Part shown: positions 13,916 through 26,138 of the stretch, in pieces | How the letters are laid out: every line of letters begins with the position of its first letter | Numbering within the stretch: position 1 is the first letter of the stretch | Assembly: GCA_004794785.1 (NCBI GenBank) | Contig: SJOL01001273.1 | Coordinates: forward strand, 190,396-254,395 | Length of the DNA: 64,000 nucleotides | Reading direction: 5' to 3' | Origin: Opisthorchis felineus | Lineage: Eukaryota > Platyhelminthes > Trematoda > Opisthorchiida > Opisthorchiidae | Position numbers and translations under genes: made by a program | The notes under the pieces: model-generated | Database searches by the model: none | Told to the model about the DNA's origin: nothing | What the model saw: the letters and a program-made list of their open reading frames with translations, nothing else

Positions 13916-15651
13916 ATTCCAAACTTACTATTTTCTTTAGTTCAGCTTTGGTTGAAGCATTCAGTGATTATCGTTGACATTACAAACGAAATTATTGCAA
14001 TTTATTTAGAACTGACCAAATAGAAGGTCCTATTCACTTGTAATGACATGCCATCACAGTATGGAGCACTAGGTATTCGTTTCGGGCTGTAATTAACCTA
14101 CGTACCACATATGTACACCAGAATTCCACACTGATACCGAGCGGTTCTATCTCACCTCTCGGGCATAGCAAACAAACTGTCTCTTCTTTCTTACCAGAGC
14201 TGCATTCAATCCATTCACCATGTTCAAAATGCTGGAAGGGGTTTTAAATGTTTTTGATTATTTACAAATAGCATCCAACCAAGCAAATCGGATTGTAATA
14301 CTATTGGTGTGTTACCAAAATAAAACTATTTTATTCGGCTGTGTGGATTATAGTCCTGTGGAACTGGTGAACCGTAAGCTGTAGCTGTTCCAATCGGTGA
14401 AGGCACTCAAAAAGCTGCTTCAGAACACTGCACGTGCTACCGTACATATACAGAGCTCACTGACCAAAGCAGCGAAATGCCGTCAAACGAGAAGGGTAGA
14501 CGACGTATAGAGTATTGCAATCCGGCATTTACTGGCAAATCAAAATATGTATTTATGACATATCCATTCATTCTTCAGTCCTAAAAAATGACATTTAAAC
14601 TGGTCATGTGACCGCAAACTGGTCATTCACATCGTCAATAAAAGGTGTAATTCGAACAGACCGACTAAAATTAGTCGCTAACGAGAAACTCGTGTCATTA
14701 ATCTTCAAGATTCAGACATATTCCACTGTAATAACAGTGGAATATTCCAACAGTGTTCAAATTATCATACGTATGCTATCATGAGATGCAGTGCCAAAGT
14801 ATTTGGGAAGATTATTTCGAGTTGTATTTCGTTTTCCGCTTCCTAAAACACTCTGAATGGTCTTTGTCAGACGGGAGACCGTTTGAAGGCCACATTCTTA
14901 CTGCCCATTGATTTGGACAACCTGAACTGCAGACAGTTCTTCTTCTGAGGCAAAATGTCACAGAAGCACTAGATGAACTGGACAAGTGTGGGAAGTTACC
15001 TTGTGGAAGTGGTGCATTTTACCTGACGCCAACTAGAATATATGGTTTGTGTATCCATTAATGAAGCTCACTGTTTGCTATAAAAGAGAATGTTGGTAGC
15101 TCAGGTAGCGTAGATGGTGGTTTGTTTGTTCGCTAAGTTGGACAAGCCAACTATGTAAAATAGTGGGGAACACTTCAATAGTACGGCCATAGCGGACCAT
15201 TTAAGGAAACCAGGGAATCGTGCTTGTTTATGGATATTTACATAATATAGTGGATTCCAGTCTTGAAAATCTAACCAAGGCTTGACTTTCATCACAAATC
15301 TGAGAAGACGCTCCAGGGTATGGTTGTTTCAGATGATTTTTGACATAGTCCTCTTTGTCGTACTTTCTATACGTAGTTCGACCTACTTAAGTAATCCTGA
15401 TCTAAAACGTCCCTCAAGTGGCCGAACATTAAAACAGTGACCCAGATGGCCTTTCTATTGTATTTTGTGCAAGGTATAACATCATCCTTATTGGAAGTAA
15501 CACTCGATAAGAAGAACACTGATGCTTCCGTACCTTTCAGCCATTAAAGCTTATCTGAGTAAAGCCTTATAATGGAAAGAAAGAAATGGAAGCGGAAGGG
15601 GGACACAGGGCTAGCCTACCACAAACGACGAGGAACCCACACCTCCAGCAC
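13916..15651. other. no recognisable feature
   Basis: AT-rich DNA between the Penelope-like fragment and the LINE tail. It contains CCACTGTAATAACAGTGG, a small inverted repeat near 14724-14741. A 64-codon minus-strand frame (15101-15295) is unremarkable. The bases just left of 15652 would be the LINE 3' UTR. Confidence 0.35.
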
Positions 15652-16097
15652 TCATTCGGACAATTTGGATGGGAATTGGCAGAAGGGTTACCTGTCATAT
15701 CCTTCAGTATTTCCTGACAGATACAAGAGGGGGTCACGTGGACCCCCTCCTAGAGGGCAACGGCACTCAAAAGTTTCGTAACGTCCTGCATTTCTTTCCA
15801 CTTTATCATATTCTGTCCGTCTCTATGTCTTCGCGGCTCCGAATTTGGCACGGTAAACAACGCTGTTCCTGACATGCGTGACACATGGCCCAGCCTACTT
15901 AGTTTGCAGTGCTGAATGCATTTGAGTGATCTATCTTCTGCATCATCCAAGGCCCGTTTCCTGATCACCTCATTCCGAATTCGCTGGCTGCAGCCCCTTC
16001 CAATCATAGTTTTAGGACATCAGTGACCAAAGACATGAAAATATCTCGGATATCCCCACCTGAAGTGGCCGTACAACAGTACAGCCTCTAGTCCCAT
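15652..16097 (-). pseudogene. LINE C-terminal tail, broken
   Basis: Pieces include AVLLYG, then GCSQRIRNEVIRKRAL, the conserved KLSRLGHVSRM (usual RWLGHVLRM), SEPRRHRDGQ, and after frameshifts GPRDPLLYLSGNT and QFPSKLSE followed by TGA at 15652-15654. This is the C-terminal region found after the RT in such LINEs; its function is not firmly established. The natural end of the ORF is kept, so the 3' end of the element is probably present. Confidence 0.75.
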
Positions 16098-16870
16098 TTA
16101 CTTGTACTCTGACACCCAGCGATATGCCCGTTGATGACATAAGTGGTGCAGATTGGCAAAAGTGATTCTGACCTTTGAGCTTCGTGCGTTGACTTCGTCC
16201 TCCACAGTACTGTCAGATGCACCACAACTTTCGAGGTACGTATAGCTTTCCACAACTTCCAGTACCCCTCCTTCGATTTTCAGAGACATGTTAAAAGACC
16301 GTACGTCCCGCAGTAGACTTTTAATTCTGCGGCCGACGGACTGGATGACCTTGGTTAGTTTTGCAAACAATGCTTGCACTTCCTGCTCATTTTCAAAAAT
16401 GAGAACAGTGTCATCCGCACATTCCAGATCGGCAAGCTTTTTGCTCAGACAGATGTGTACCGTTTTGAAGAGTTTCCAGTGTTCACCCCATTTCTCATCA
16501 ATAACAAAATCAAATAAAAATGGAGAGTGGACATTGCTTTGTCGAACGCCACTATTTGTGGGATAACGTTTGAAGAGCTCTTCATACAGTTTCACGCGCC
16601 CACAAGCATATGAATTAAAACAACACATGATATTCAGAAACCTCTGGGGTGTACGCTGTTGTGCAAGCGTGTTGAGGTGAACTAGCCAGCCGACAGAATC
16701 AAACGTAATCTTGAAGTCAAGGACCACCTATACGCATACCGATGCTCTGACACTTGACGGGATGTGAAGATGTGATCACCTCCCCTGCCGAAATCCTCCA
16801 TACCGTTCTCTTCATGCACCTCTGTGATACAACGTAGAGTAAGCGGCGCAAAGAATCTGGTCACAACGGT
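16098..16870 (-). pseudogene. LINE reverse transcriptase, broken
   Basis: Begins TTVVTRFFAPLTLRCI, then DHIFTSRQVSEHRYAYR. A frameshift near 16700-16727 leads to motif A (VVLDFKITFDSV), then GVRQSNVHSPFLFDFVID (usual GVRQGCPLSPFLFxFVID) and the catalytic block LECADDTVLIFE, in which Y of YADD is Cys. VVESYTYLESCGAS and DEVNARSSKVRITFANLHHL follow, the conserved thumb-proximal region. The second half forms a 209-codon uninterrupted frame (16098-16727), which suggests fairly recent decay. Confidence 0.85.
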
Positions 16871-16886
16871 GGTCAAGATAATTCCT

Positions 16887-17778
16887 CTGTGGAAAGCACA
16901 ACGAGGATCTGCAACGAACAAGCGCGTGATCCGAGTCCACAATGGTGTTCCAGAACGTGTAAGAATCATTAATTGAACCATGTCACGTATAGCTAATGGC
17001 GAGAACGTCTATCTGCGTGAGAATTGGCTAGCATGCGGGAAGGAGCTGCCATGTTGAAAAACGCCGCTGGTTGTTTCGGAAGGTAGTACCACACAGAAAC
17101 AGTCAGCACATTTCTGCAGCTGACGTTCGTCGTTGTCCGTGTGTCTCTATTCCATTTCAAGACCACTACCCAACTGAGCTTCTACAGGGCTAAGCCTACC
17201 TACATGCGTATCAGTAACCAGGCAAACACCAAAATATCTATGTTCATAGCCTGCCGCAACAAGGTGATCAAGGCGTCGTAAAAACTGTCTTTGAGTGTAT
17301 CACAGCTACAGTCTGTTGGGTCGTAAGCAGATACGATGAACAGGCAGTGATTATCGGCACTTTAACGGGAGACTATAACAGAAATTGCCAAACGAACCGC
17401 ACAGAGACGGCCATCAACAGGCAACCACCCGATGAGAGACCCTCCAGGTGGTTGGCTTGGAAGAATGCGGACCTCAGCAGAAACAGTTACAACGGATAAT
17501 TGATAACCAGTGTTAGGTAACCGGAAGTCAGAGGAAACCGATGGGGATGTCGGTTCAACAGCCATACTTGGGTATTGAATCCTCGTCCTAGAAAGACAGC
17601 ACGTATCAATAAAAAGCGAGTCCAGCGTACGCGCAACGGCAGTGTGTTGTACAACGTGTTCCGGAGTGCCAACATTAATGGTTGACAGACGATCTGAGCG
17701 TCGTGGTTTGAAGGATGACTTCGAAATGTCTGTGGCTGTGGCGGTTGAGTCAACCGTCGACCTTTCAGCTACCAGCAA
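16887..17778 (-). pseudogene. LINE endonuclease (EEP fold), broken
   Basis: Conserved pieces in order: LDSLFIDTCCLSRTRIQYPS, where the catalytic Glu of the usual SETRI is Arg; GWLPVDGRLCAVRLA; FIVSAYDPTDCSCDTLKDSF, the SAYxPTD block; VGRLSPVEAQLG after a frameshift; then an in-frame TAG; TQIDVLAISYT; and FWNTIVDSDHALVRCRSSL, which keeps the catalytic SDH. At least two frameshifts and three stops. The lost Glu and the breaks make it inactive. In a live element it nicks target DNA to prime reverse transcription. Confidence 0.8.
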
Positions 17779-20700
17779 AAGGGAAAGCGAAAGTATCTGT
17801 GAGTCTTCTAGAATGGTTTACGAAGATGTTGATTGCAATGAGACAATTGGGAGAAGAATGAATATGTTAAAGAGAAGGAAAGGAAGCGTCAGCAGCAGCA
17901 TATTTTCGCTTATCTTTCCTACTGTGCGAAACAAACAAGGTTACCCGGCTGATGACACTACGCGGCGGTTGATGTGGCTTAAGATTATTTGAAAGTGTGA
18001 AACTCATGGTTTATGTGGCCTGGGATACTGCCATGGCACCCAGACCCAGATAAGAGAACGATTATGGTCCCCAACCAAAACTCTGACACAAAAGCCTAAA
18101 AGAAATGCAGCGGTGATTGACTTAAGACCGTCAAAGCAGCCTATATTTTTAAGGAGAAAGTCGCCACACATATATTTTAACCCCCAGTCTACATAACTGT
18201 GAGAATGTGTTAGTCAGTCCTCTACCCATTGATCACCGTGGTATAACAGGCTCTAGGACTGTTACACGTGCACTCTGAAGTATGGCTCAATGGGTTATGG
18301 AGGTTCACAGACCGCCACGCCGCGGCAAGGTCCTGTTTCTTCACGGCAGGTGCATGATATATGCATCAACGCGAACGATTTCCTTGTCAGTTAACACACC
18401 TGAAACAAAACGTTGTTACCTCCTAACAGGGATTCTGCCAAAAGCAAGCTACACCTTTATCACCACGAGTTGTACACGGTCAGCTAGTTTTTCACACTCA
18501 AACAACGTGCGGCTTGACCTGCTGAAGTGGACTGCTTGCGGTAACTTGCCCATAGTGCATGTATCTAATTACCTGTGCAATCTTGTCCCTTTATTAAAGT
18601 ATAAGCAAAATAATGTTCACTTCCAAAACACTCACTTCATCCCACCTCCTACCCAAGCATGCCTGAAGGTAGTTTTATGTGGGACAAAAATGGCTTCATT
18701 TTGGCATGCCTCGATGCGAATGCTGATCAAGGTAAGTAATTACACAGCATGGGTTTCTTTATACACCGGGTCCGTGAATACAGCTCTGTATTATTCATTC
18801 TGTGGATTGTTTCCATACCAGGATATGAAATAACGAGGCCATTTTCAGGTGCTTAGCGTACTTCTAATGCCACTAAGTGGCACGAAATCAGATGCGTCCA
18901 CACCCAGTGGTTACTGTTACTTGAACCACATTGACATTCCCGAAGCATTCACCCAACTTTTCATTTGGAAGTTGGAGATGGTCCGGCTTCTTAGGTCCAA
19001 ACGCACCGACTAGGTCCATTACGAGGAGGCTGAGACTTACCGCTCTGAGACGTTTTGTGAACCTCTGCGATCCATTGGGCTGCACCCTCAGAGTCTTACT
19101 CTAAGCTGATCACGTTGGCGTAAGATACTCACTGATTGTTGGACCGTACTGAATTATTCATGTGAATTCTGATCATGAGCTTCTGCTTTGCTGTTGTTCC
19201 CTGCCATTGGCAGAGGCACACAAATGATGCATATTTCGGACTCCAGAGTGACCGATGATTTTTAGAACTACCAGGTACGATCCCATAACCCATTCATTTT
19301 CTGATGTAAAGTCTTTCGAAAACGCGCTTTCTGATATCCTTCGAACACCTAAGTGTTCTGTTTATGGTTCTAAACAACAAACCGCAGCAGAGCAATAGAA
19401 CCCAGGCAGCGCTTCAGCGCGCCTAGATTTCCGGAGATGTGTTGCGAAAGGTCGGAAATACAGTACATATTGGTGAACAATATAGGTCAAGTAAAAATGA
19501 ATACATGTGCTGTGGAAGAGGCGTGGGGAGTACAAAAAATGGGGTGAATGGAAATGCTTAGAAGTTACTTCGTTTGATATGTCGAAAAAGCCACAAAGAA
19601 ATATTCTCTGGTTTAATCGATCCGTGAGAAACTAACTGGCTCACCCCTCACAAACAGCGACATTCATATCATTGGATAGAAAACCTTGGACTACAATTAA
19701 TTCGATCAACTACTGGTGTTCAGTCGAATTTCCCACCCGCCATACGAACAAGGACGGTGAGGTTGAAACTTATGATACCTTAGAAAGCGAGAAAATTTAT
19801 TTATTTTCCAAAGCGCTACACAACACCCGATCTGATGAGTTCTAATCCTATTTTTACGAATGAAGTTACACTTGAAATCCTCAGTATTTGTATCTGTTCG
19901 CTTCAGTCAGAGGAAGGAAACTGAAAGAAACTAGCGGTAAACTGTTTATTTTCATAAACGATACTTGCAGTCGGAAAAACAATAAAAAAATGTATCAGCC
20001 AGTGAACAACCATGACTGTAACCAGATCCTCAATGTCACTTATTAGTTTTACCGTGGTAACATAAACAGGCGGAAAGTGGGCTCCTGGCAATTAATGGTT
20101 TGTGAGGGCCAAATATTAGCACGCATTTGGGCACTAGAACAACAAGAAATGAGTACGTAACCAACAATCTCGATGCCCCTTGATTTCAAAGGGGCATTCA
20201 CTTTTGTTTATGTGTTAGTTCCTTTGGGAACACCTACATGCCGAAAAATGCACCAAGTACTTGGGACTGTTAAGCGCTCACAGAATTACGGACGACCAAA
20301 TGGGTTGGTAGAGTTTGCGGAAACTCCCCTAAAATCAGTGACAATCAACATGTTCGTTGAATTTCTCTGCCTCGTTTAGTTTCGTAATTCATGATGTAAC
20401 GGAGCAAGCGATGGAAGGTCTTCATAATCTCAGTGCTCTAGCCGCTACAGGCGAGAGCTTTGATTACCCAAAATACCCATGTGACACACTTCTCAGTTTC
20501 GAAGAGGCGTTTGCTTTATCAGAAGGCTTTTAGCGCGTCCCTTGCAAATTACTGGAAGACACTGGATGATAACGGATGCTTTGCATATCTCCGGATAACT
20601 TTTCCGCAGTTGTTCCCGGGCAAATTCAAAGATCTACTTTGAGGTCACACAACCTGCAAAGTAAGTTCAGACTTGCTGATTGTGTAAAGCAAGCAGAAAA

Positions 20701-20955
20701 GCCTTTCACTAATACAGGTATTCTATTTGTAAGATTTGTTCAAATAGGTGATATGCACACTCAACGCTGGACCACATTTATAGGGAGATGTGATCACTCA
20801 CCAAGAGAATAGGTGTGGGTTCAAGGCTTCAAGCCTTACGAGATGTGGCCTGTTGATTCCCAGTAAAAACGAAGTGGATGCATGTCGCCGCTGGCCAATT
20901 CTCCGAGCTTCACAGTTTCTTTGACGTCCTGGTTAAAAGAAGTTGGGGGTTTCTT
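17779..20955. other. possible LINE 5' flank, one long unrecognised ORF, otherwise featureless
   Basis: 17779-17990 may be the LINE 5' UTR. 18282-18833 (plus) is a 183-codon ORF starting MAQWVMEVHRPPRRGKVLFL, the longest non-transposon frame here. Its composition (many Ser, Thr, Cys, Tyr, Phe) is not clearly coding and no motif is recognised. About 18010-18060 has GGGATACTGCCATGGCACCC, weakly like the SINE at 23015-23203. Nothing else is recognised. Confidence 0.3.
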
Positions 20956-21152
20956 TTTGTCAGTGAGGTTAATCTATGCCGAAAAGCCGAGAACTGTACA
21001 GCTGTTTCATCGTTGTTTGGAATCATCAGTAGTACCCCTCTCACGACACTCAGAGAGTTAAGAACCGGCGACCTTCCGGCCGGTGATCGAACACTTGACC
21101 GTTTGGTCACGAGCGGCTGATCTGTAGTACGATTAACTCTCACTTAGACAGG
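20956..21152 (-). repeat. interspersed repeat family T1, copy b
   Basis: On the minus strand it runs GTCTAAGTGAGAGTTAATCG, GATCAGCCGCTCGTGACC, a GGTCGCCGGTTC box, then AACGATGAAACAGCTGTACA and TCGGCTTTTCGGCATAGATT. All of these blocks recur in copies c and d. About 200 bases. Confidence 0.7.
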
Positions 21153-22028
21153 ACATAGCGTCACTCATCCTTCAATCACGGAAGCCCCATCACATGGTCA
21201 CGTATCGATTGGCTGCTATGGTGATGACTTCTCAGAAGGGAGTTTCACTCATCTTGTGAAGTTATCCTTCTTCACAGCTACTTATTGACTGATAGTGATT
21301 TGATGCTGCACAGGACTTTTCGGCTTTTCAGCACAGATTGGCTTGATTCCCATCACCCACATCACCATCAAACAGATGAGACAAGAATCAACCTCCCGAA
21401 CTATTAATATACCACATCATCGGTGAATTTGTAGACCGCTTTTCTGCACACATTGGAGAATCTTCAGGAAAAATCACAGTAAAACTTTAGAGTGGCCCCT
21501 CTACTGCTAACACATGAGCAGTGCTCCGAGAAAAGAAAGAATCTTACGGAGAGTTCACCATATCCGCTGACTAGACCTTATTTTGCTGAAGGATAAGCGG
21601 TTCAAGAGTTTATGTTGGCTCAAGTGAGGCACAATGCCGATCAGCACCTCCTGAGTGTGTGTTCTTTTCACATCCGGAATGTTGTAGACCCCAATCCACT
21701 TTGAGGTTCGTCAGACCCGTGCTGAGTATTGCTAAGTATGAAACAGTTGTGGGTTGGCTTTGCCGGAAGGAGATAATTCAAAATGTAACTCGAGCACTCC
21801 AATCATTCTGATCGTGACCATGTTTGTACAAAACATGGTCATGATTTGCCTAACACCGATTACAGCAAAAAGGACTTGACAGAATTATCAATTCGACCTT
21901 GAATAAACAGCTGATCACTAAAAACTCAATTCATTGGGGTATATTTCCTCTGCTGCATATTTTGTAATAAAAATGAACTGCGTCACTAGTACATCATGAG
22001 CAGGTGACTGCTTTTCACCGGAGCTTAC
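21153..22028. other. repeat T1 fragment, otherwise featureless
   Basis: 21309-21346 (plus) contains TTCGGCTTTTCAGCACAGAT followed by TGGCTTGATTC, matching the 3' end of the T1 unit, only 150 bases from copy b and in the opposite orientation. The rest holds nothing recognised. Confidence 0.45.
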
Positions 22029-22196
22029 CAAAACACTTAAATTTATCACTATCTTATCAGAAGCACTGTTGCTTGGTGTTGTCGCCTGTCTAACGACTGT
22101 CTCGAAAATCATTTGCAGGTTTCCGCACCCATCACTGCTGAGCATTGTTTGAATGTCTGTTTTTTTTAAGTTTGTCAGTCTGACGTTGTCACACAT
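22029..22196 (-). CDS. candidate first coding exon, unknown gene
   Basis: Starts at ATG (22194-22196) and stays open 56 codons to a donor-like GTAAGC directly after TTTTG (22023-22028). The peptide begins MCDNVRLTNLKKTDIQTMLS and includes GCGNLQMIFETVVRQATTPS. Composition is balanced and codon choice coding-like. The frame remains open past the donor to a TAG at 21918, so an unspliced 92-codon ORF is the alternative. No signal peptide, no known domain. Confidence 0.35.
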
Positions 22197-23014
22197 TAAT
22201 TTATAAGAAGACTACTTCGAAACGTCAAAGTTTTGACGCTGGTAGTCTGGCGAATAAGGGGTAGACTATCTGTATTTCATTTCGTCTTTAATGTGATGCA
22301 TCTGATATATACATAATTTTATTGGTGATTGACTGTGTAGCTCTAAGACAGCAGCCCTGATTACTAAAAATGCAGTCCGAGCATACGTGCTTGTTTATTT
22401 TGGTAAACATGGAATCCAGATGAAGACATACCTTACAATGTTTGATCTATGTTTGTAAACTGATTAATCGTTGCAGATTGTAGGTACAACCCGTCTGACC
22501 ATGAAGTATATACTCATCCAAGTATAACTTTGTGTCCGGTGAGTTGGTATTAATCCTGGGATGCAAAGGGGCCCATTAAATAACTTGTGGAGCGCGTGTC
22601 TGTTTAAGCCATCTTCGAGTAATCCCACATCTACGATGAATATCTGAACCCGCCCTACTTTTTATCCCACCCATGTGACATTTTTATCCTGCAGAATCAA
22701 ATACAACGACTTAAATCGCGTTGTTCCACGGGACTGTTAAATTCACATAACAGTGAACCATTGCAAGATCGTATAGTAAAATGTACTGCACACAAAAAAT
22801 CCACAGCGGAACAGTCAGTAAATTTCTGTCTGCTTCATTTTTGTACGCACCTTGATGTTGCCATGGAAATTTCAGGCTTTGTATTAAAAACGTGCTTGTG
22901 TGTAAAACCACAACAACGTGGGCACTGTTTACCCATTTCCTCCGTGTTATTGCCAAAACACCCTCAGCCCCTGTTGCCAGTTTTATTGTTTATGGGGAAT
23001 GCACTTGCCACGTG
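22197..23014. other. no recognisable feature
   Basis: AT-rich, with short unremarkable frames only. Confidence 0.4.
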
Positions 23015-23203
23015 AAAAAAATTGTTCAGCTCTAGCCCCATTTTGGTGCCTAACTGGCATGCCACCCGAATGAAGCACAAGGGCTGGGATACTGCCAGGT
23101 TGCACAAGCCTAGACAGGGGAAGTCGAGAAGAGGTGGTAGGGTTCGAACCACGGACCTTCCGGTCAGTAAATTCGTGCTCTAACCGATGAGTCATCTCGC
23201 CCC
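23015..23203 (-). repeat. tRNA-derived SINE, copy 1
   Basis: The minus strand begins with a tRNA-like head: GGGGCGAGATGACTCATCGG (A-box region), TTAGAGCACG, then GGTCCGTGGTTCGAACCC, a good B box, at tRNA-like spacing. A tRNA-unrelated body follows (GGCTTGTGCAACCTGGCAG, GTGGCATGCCAGTTAGGCAC), ending near a T-rich stretch at about 23018. The body matches 35988-36172. RNA polymerase III would transcribe the parent SINE. Confidence 0.7.
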
Positions 23204-23516
23204 ATGAATACTTCTTCCACTTGTACGCCCCGGACGGACTAATTTAAATTATAGAATTCTGCCACATCATGTTGTTACTTAAAAGTCGCTTGGAATATGC
23301 AGTAGCAAATGCAGCATCTGAATTGTTCACCGATTAGATCTATGCCACACCAGTCACCTGAAAACAGAAATTTAGGACACTTTTCCAACTGTAAGCGCGC
23401 TTTGGAGAGCGATTTCGGTAAGAACTAAGTACACAGCAACACCAGTTGGTGCAATGTCTGCAGCACTTGTGTTCCACAGTAAATTAAGTTAATGTTGAAC
23501 ACAAAGTGCAGATTTC
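23204..23516. other. no recognisable feature
   Basis: Short spacer between the SINE and repeat T1 copy c; nothing recognised. Confidence 0.4.
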
Positions 23517-23757
23517 GTCCTGTAAGTGAAGCCAATCTATGCTGAAAAGCCGAGAAGCACTGTACAGCTGTTTCATCCATATTGGGAATCATTAGCAGTG
23601 AGCATCTCACGAAACTCCGGAGAGTCCCGAACCCGCGACCTCCTGGATAGTAGTTTGAACACTTACTCGTTCCGTCACGGGTGGCTGATCGGCAGTGTGA
23701 TTAACTCGCACCTAGACAAAAATCCCAAATCTCCTCACACTACCATCAATCTAAACA
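23517..23757 (-). repeat. interspersed repeat family T1, copy c
   Basis: Fullest match with copy d. Reading minus: GATTTAGATTGATGGTAGTG, TCTAGGTGCGAGTTAATCAC, CCGATCAGCCACCCGTGACG, the B-box-like GGTCGCGGGTTCGGGACTC, then ATGGATGAAACAGCTGTACA and TCGGCTTTTCAGCATAGATT. The match with copy d extends on both sides of the tRNA-like part, so the unit is about 240 bases. Confidence 0.7.
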
Positions 23758-25717
23758 CAAAGTTTTGCAAAAATATGGTTTCCTTACAGCCATAAGGTAT
23801 GAAATAGAATTAGGCACTTGCTGAAAGCTTTCGTGTGCTTTTGGCACCGTTCTAATCCTATTCCATATTTTGTAGTTGTATGTACCAAAATAGAAGCTAC
23901 CAAAACCACGTATGACTTCTAGGAAGAAGTGGATCAATAAAAAAGCCACGTAAATCAATAGCTGATTATTGATTGTCAAAATAATTAATAAGAAGTGTCA
24001 ATAAAAATCACGATAAACCATGCTTATGGGCTTTAAAAACTCTAGCTCTGTTGCAATGGAGTGAGAAATAGCATATTTAGTATACAACCCAGTGAAAATA
24101 TGAGTGTACCTGTTTGTTAGAGATATGCATCTGCTGGATATTTGTCGCCCATAACAGGGGTCGTCTCCTTTTCCATTGCGTGGATTGGCAATTTCAGTCG
24201 TATCATTTTTTATTTTCGTGTTATCTGGCGTGGATCAGATTAAACCTATGAGTGCTGTCATGATTGGATTGTGATTAAACTGTTCATAATCACCTTAGGG
24301 ATATTGTAGTTGGTCCTGACATGTACGATCAGAGTTATATGAAAAATATATGCCACCCAGGTGAACCGAGTCTTTTTCCACATGCTGAGTAGTAGCTCAG
24401 TATGGTATAAATGACGCGAATAAAATGTGGTAAGGGATGACCCAAACTAGTCCGTCAAATTTTGGCACATGTCTGTTGAAAGCAAGCGGAGTCGGATACT
24501 TCTCATAGGAAATGGCCAGACACAGGCTGCTATGTAGCGCAAGACCAAAAAATTGGTGTATTACATCAACAGGATGTGCCAGGTCTTTAAGGCGCTTGGT
24601 AGAAATGATAAAAAATTTCACTGTCTAATGGCTTCCTATTATGCCTCCGTCACCACGGCCACTTGGAGCCATCTCATGTTACCTATCTGTTTTACAAGCC
24701 TAAAGGTAGGTTACATCGCATTGTGAATCCAAAGATGAATCTAAAAGGGTGGATAACTAAGGTGGACAACTAAACGGTATCAACGGATACATCTATGGAT
24801 ACAAGAGCTCATAAATATGATCAACGCAAGATACAGTTCAAAGGTTCAAAGAAAGCACATGTCTACTTGTCAAAACGATGTAGATTTCCAGCTGCTTTGT
24901 TCATTCTAGCAGACTGATGTAGACCTTTAAAATAACATAACCTTTAACGGCGCATTCCATCAACATTTGATATGCCACTCTATTCTTAGGTGCAAGTGTT
25001 CCAAGAGCCTGTGTGAACTGGTTGCATCGTAGAGCAGTACATCTTCCTTCTGTTGCTTACCGTCTTCCCGGCCGTCGGGGGAACCAGTTGTATGTTACTC
25101 ATTAGAAATGCTGACAATCACTGTTTCACACAGGCGTGAAAATATCTGAGTATTTGTCAGGTCATTCTAACCCAGATCAATTTGCTGACGTCAGTCTCAA
25201 GCTGTTCTATCCTACAATGAAATAAAATGTTACATGCTTTTGCGTACTCTGAAAACTCTTCTATCTACTGATGATCTTTGAAATTTCTGTCTTTAAGCAA
25301 GTCTGACGACATAAATTCCGCCTTCCTGAATACATTCAAAAGTGTAACCGGATGAACTGGGTCCCAGTATTGTCGGTCTTCCTTCATTGCTGGTAGCACA
25401 CACATGCAACCGAACTAATCTGCATCAACATAATCTCCTATGTGGTGGATTACGAAGTCAAAAACATGTCAGAACTCCCATCTGAATGGTCAGATTACAC
25501 CCTAGTTCTTCGGCTAAAAATTGGTCTGTACCTTTCGGCCAATGACGTTAGGCGAAATTCAAAAAAATCCCTTTTATAGATGATGCGAAGTGGCGTTGTC
25601 ATCTTTTCCGACTTATTAAATTCCTTCTCATTTACTTTCACCAACCAGACCGAACACAGAGAAGTTAAAATTTAGGCACTTCTCGAATGTCTGTGTATGC
25701 AGGAAGGATTCGTTAAA
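23758..25717. other. no recognisable feature
   Basis: Nothing beyond short frames; no shared repeat was seen. Confidence 0.4.
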
Positions 25718-25930
25718 TCAACGCCATTGAAGCTCCTTTCGGATTTGTACCTGTCCATTACAATTTGCACCACTATTCTCATTCTCTGTCTTTACGGTAC
25801 AAAGGGGCCACTGAATCTCTAAGCACAGCAAACCCACTAACTGCTTCTTGCTCTCAATCGAATTCCCTACGAGATCAGCAATAGTAACAAGACGCGCTAT
25901 AGTAAGCATCAAATATATCCTCTTTACCAT
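25718..25930 (-). CDS. candidate ORF, unknown
   Basis: ATG at 25928-25930 opens a 70-codon frame ending TGA. The N terminus (MVKRIYLMLTIARLVTIADL) is hydrophobic with a basic start, like a signal anchor. The rest includes SIESKKQLVGLLCLEIQWPL and ENENSGANCNGQVQIRKELQ. Codon choice looks coding, but a second frame is open over the 5' part too. It lies 40 bases from a hammerhead-repeat fragment, so it may be repeat-derived. Confidence 0.25.
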   Translation of the reverse strand: MVKRIYLMLTIARLVTIADLVGNSIESKKQLVGLLCLEIQWPLCTVKTENENSGANCNGQVQIRKELQWR

Positions 25931-25969
25931 TGCTGGATGATATAGTGGGGTTACTTTTGAGGAATTTAT

Positions 25970-26070
25970 TAACAAATACACTCATTTGAATATCATCTTG
26001 GTTTTGACGGGAGACTCACCTGGAACCCAGCTGAATCGCTCGTCTATGATTTTCTTAGGCAACTGAATAG
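25970..26070 (-). repeat. hammerhead repeat fragment (segment lacking the ribozyme)
   Basis: Contains AAATACACTCATTTG, then TTGGTTTTGACGGGAGACTC, ACCTGGAACCCAGCTGAATC and TTTTCTTAGGCAACTGAATA. This is the segment distal to the ribozyme in copy D, in the same orientation. The ribozyme part is absent. It is followed after about 70 bases by copy B. Confidence 0.65.
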
Positions 26071-26138
26071 GTTGCACCAGGCCCCCTCATGTTTCAGTTG
26101 ACACGATATTCTAGATATCGCAATACATTGTACAGACG

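Larger units (their letters stand above)
15652..17778 (-). mobile_element. non-LTR retrotransposon (LINE), dead copy with internal deletion
   Basis: Order on the minus strand is an apurinic-type endonuclease (17778 to about 16887), reverse transcriptase (about 16870 to 16098) and C-terminal tail (to the stop at 15652-15654). Several frameshifts and stops break it. Endonuclease and RT are nearly adjacent where an intact element would have a linker and the first RT fingers, so a few hundred codons are deleted near 16885. It looks RTE-like in order and motifs, but the clade is not certain. Upstream to about 17990 may be 5' UTR. No target-site duplication was identified. Confidence 0.85.

Noticed and set aside
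16288..16566. Plus-strand 92-codon ORF in the LINE region
   Set aside because: It is the antisense of the reverse transcriptase, which has clear family motifs on the minus strand.
23101..23203. Functional tRNA gene
   Set aside because: A and B boxes are present, but the acceptor stem does not close and the sequence continues into a repeated SINE body.
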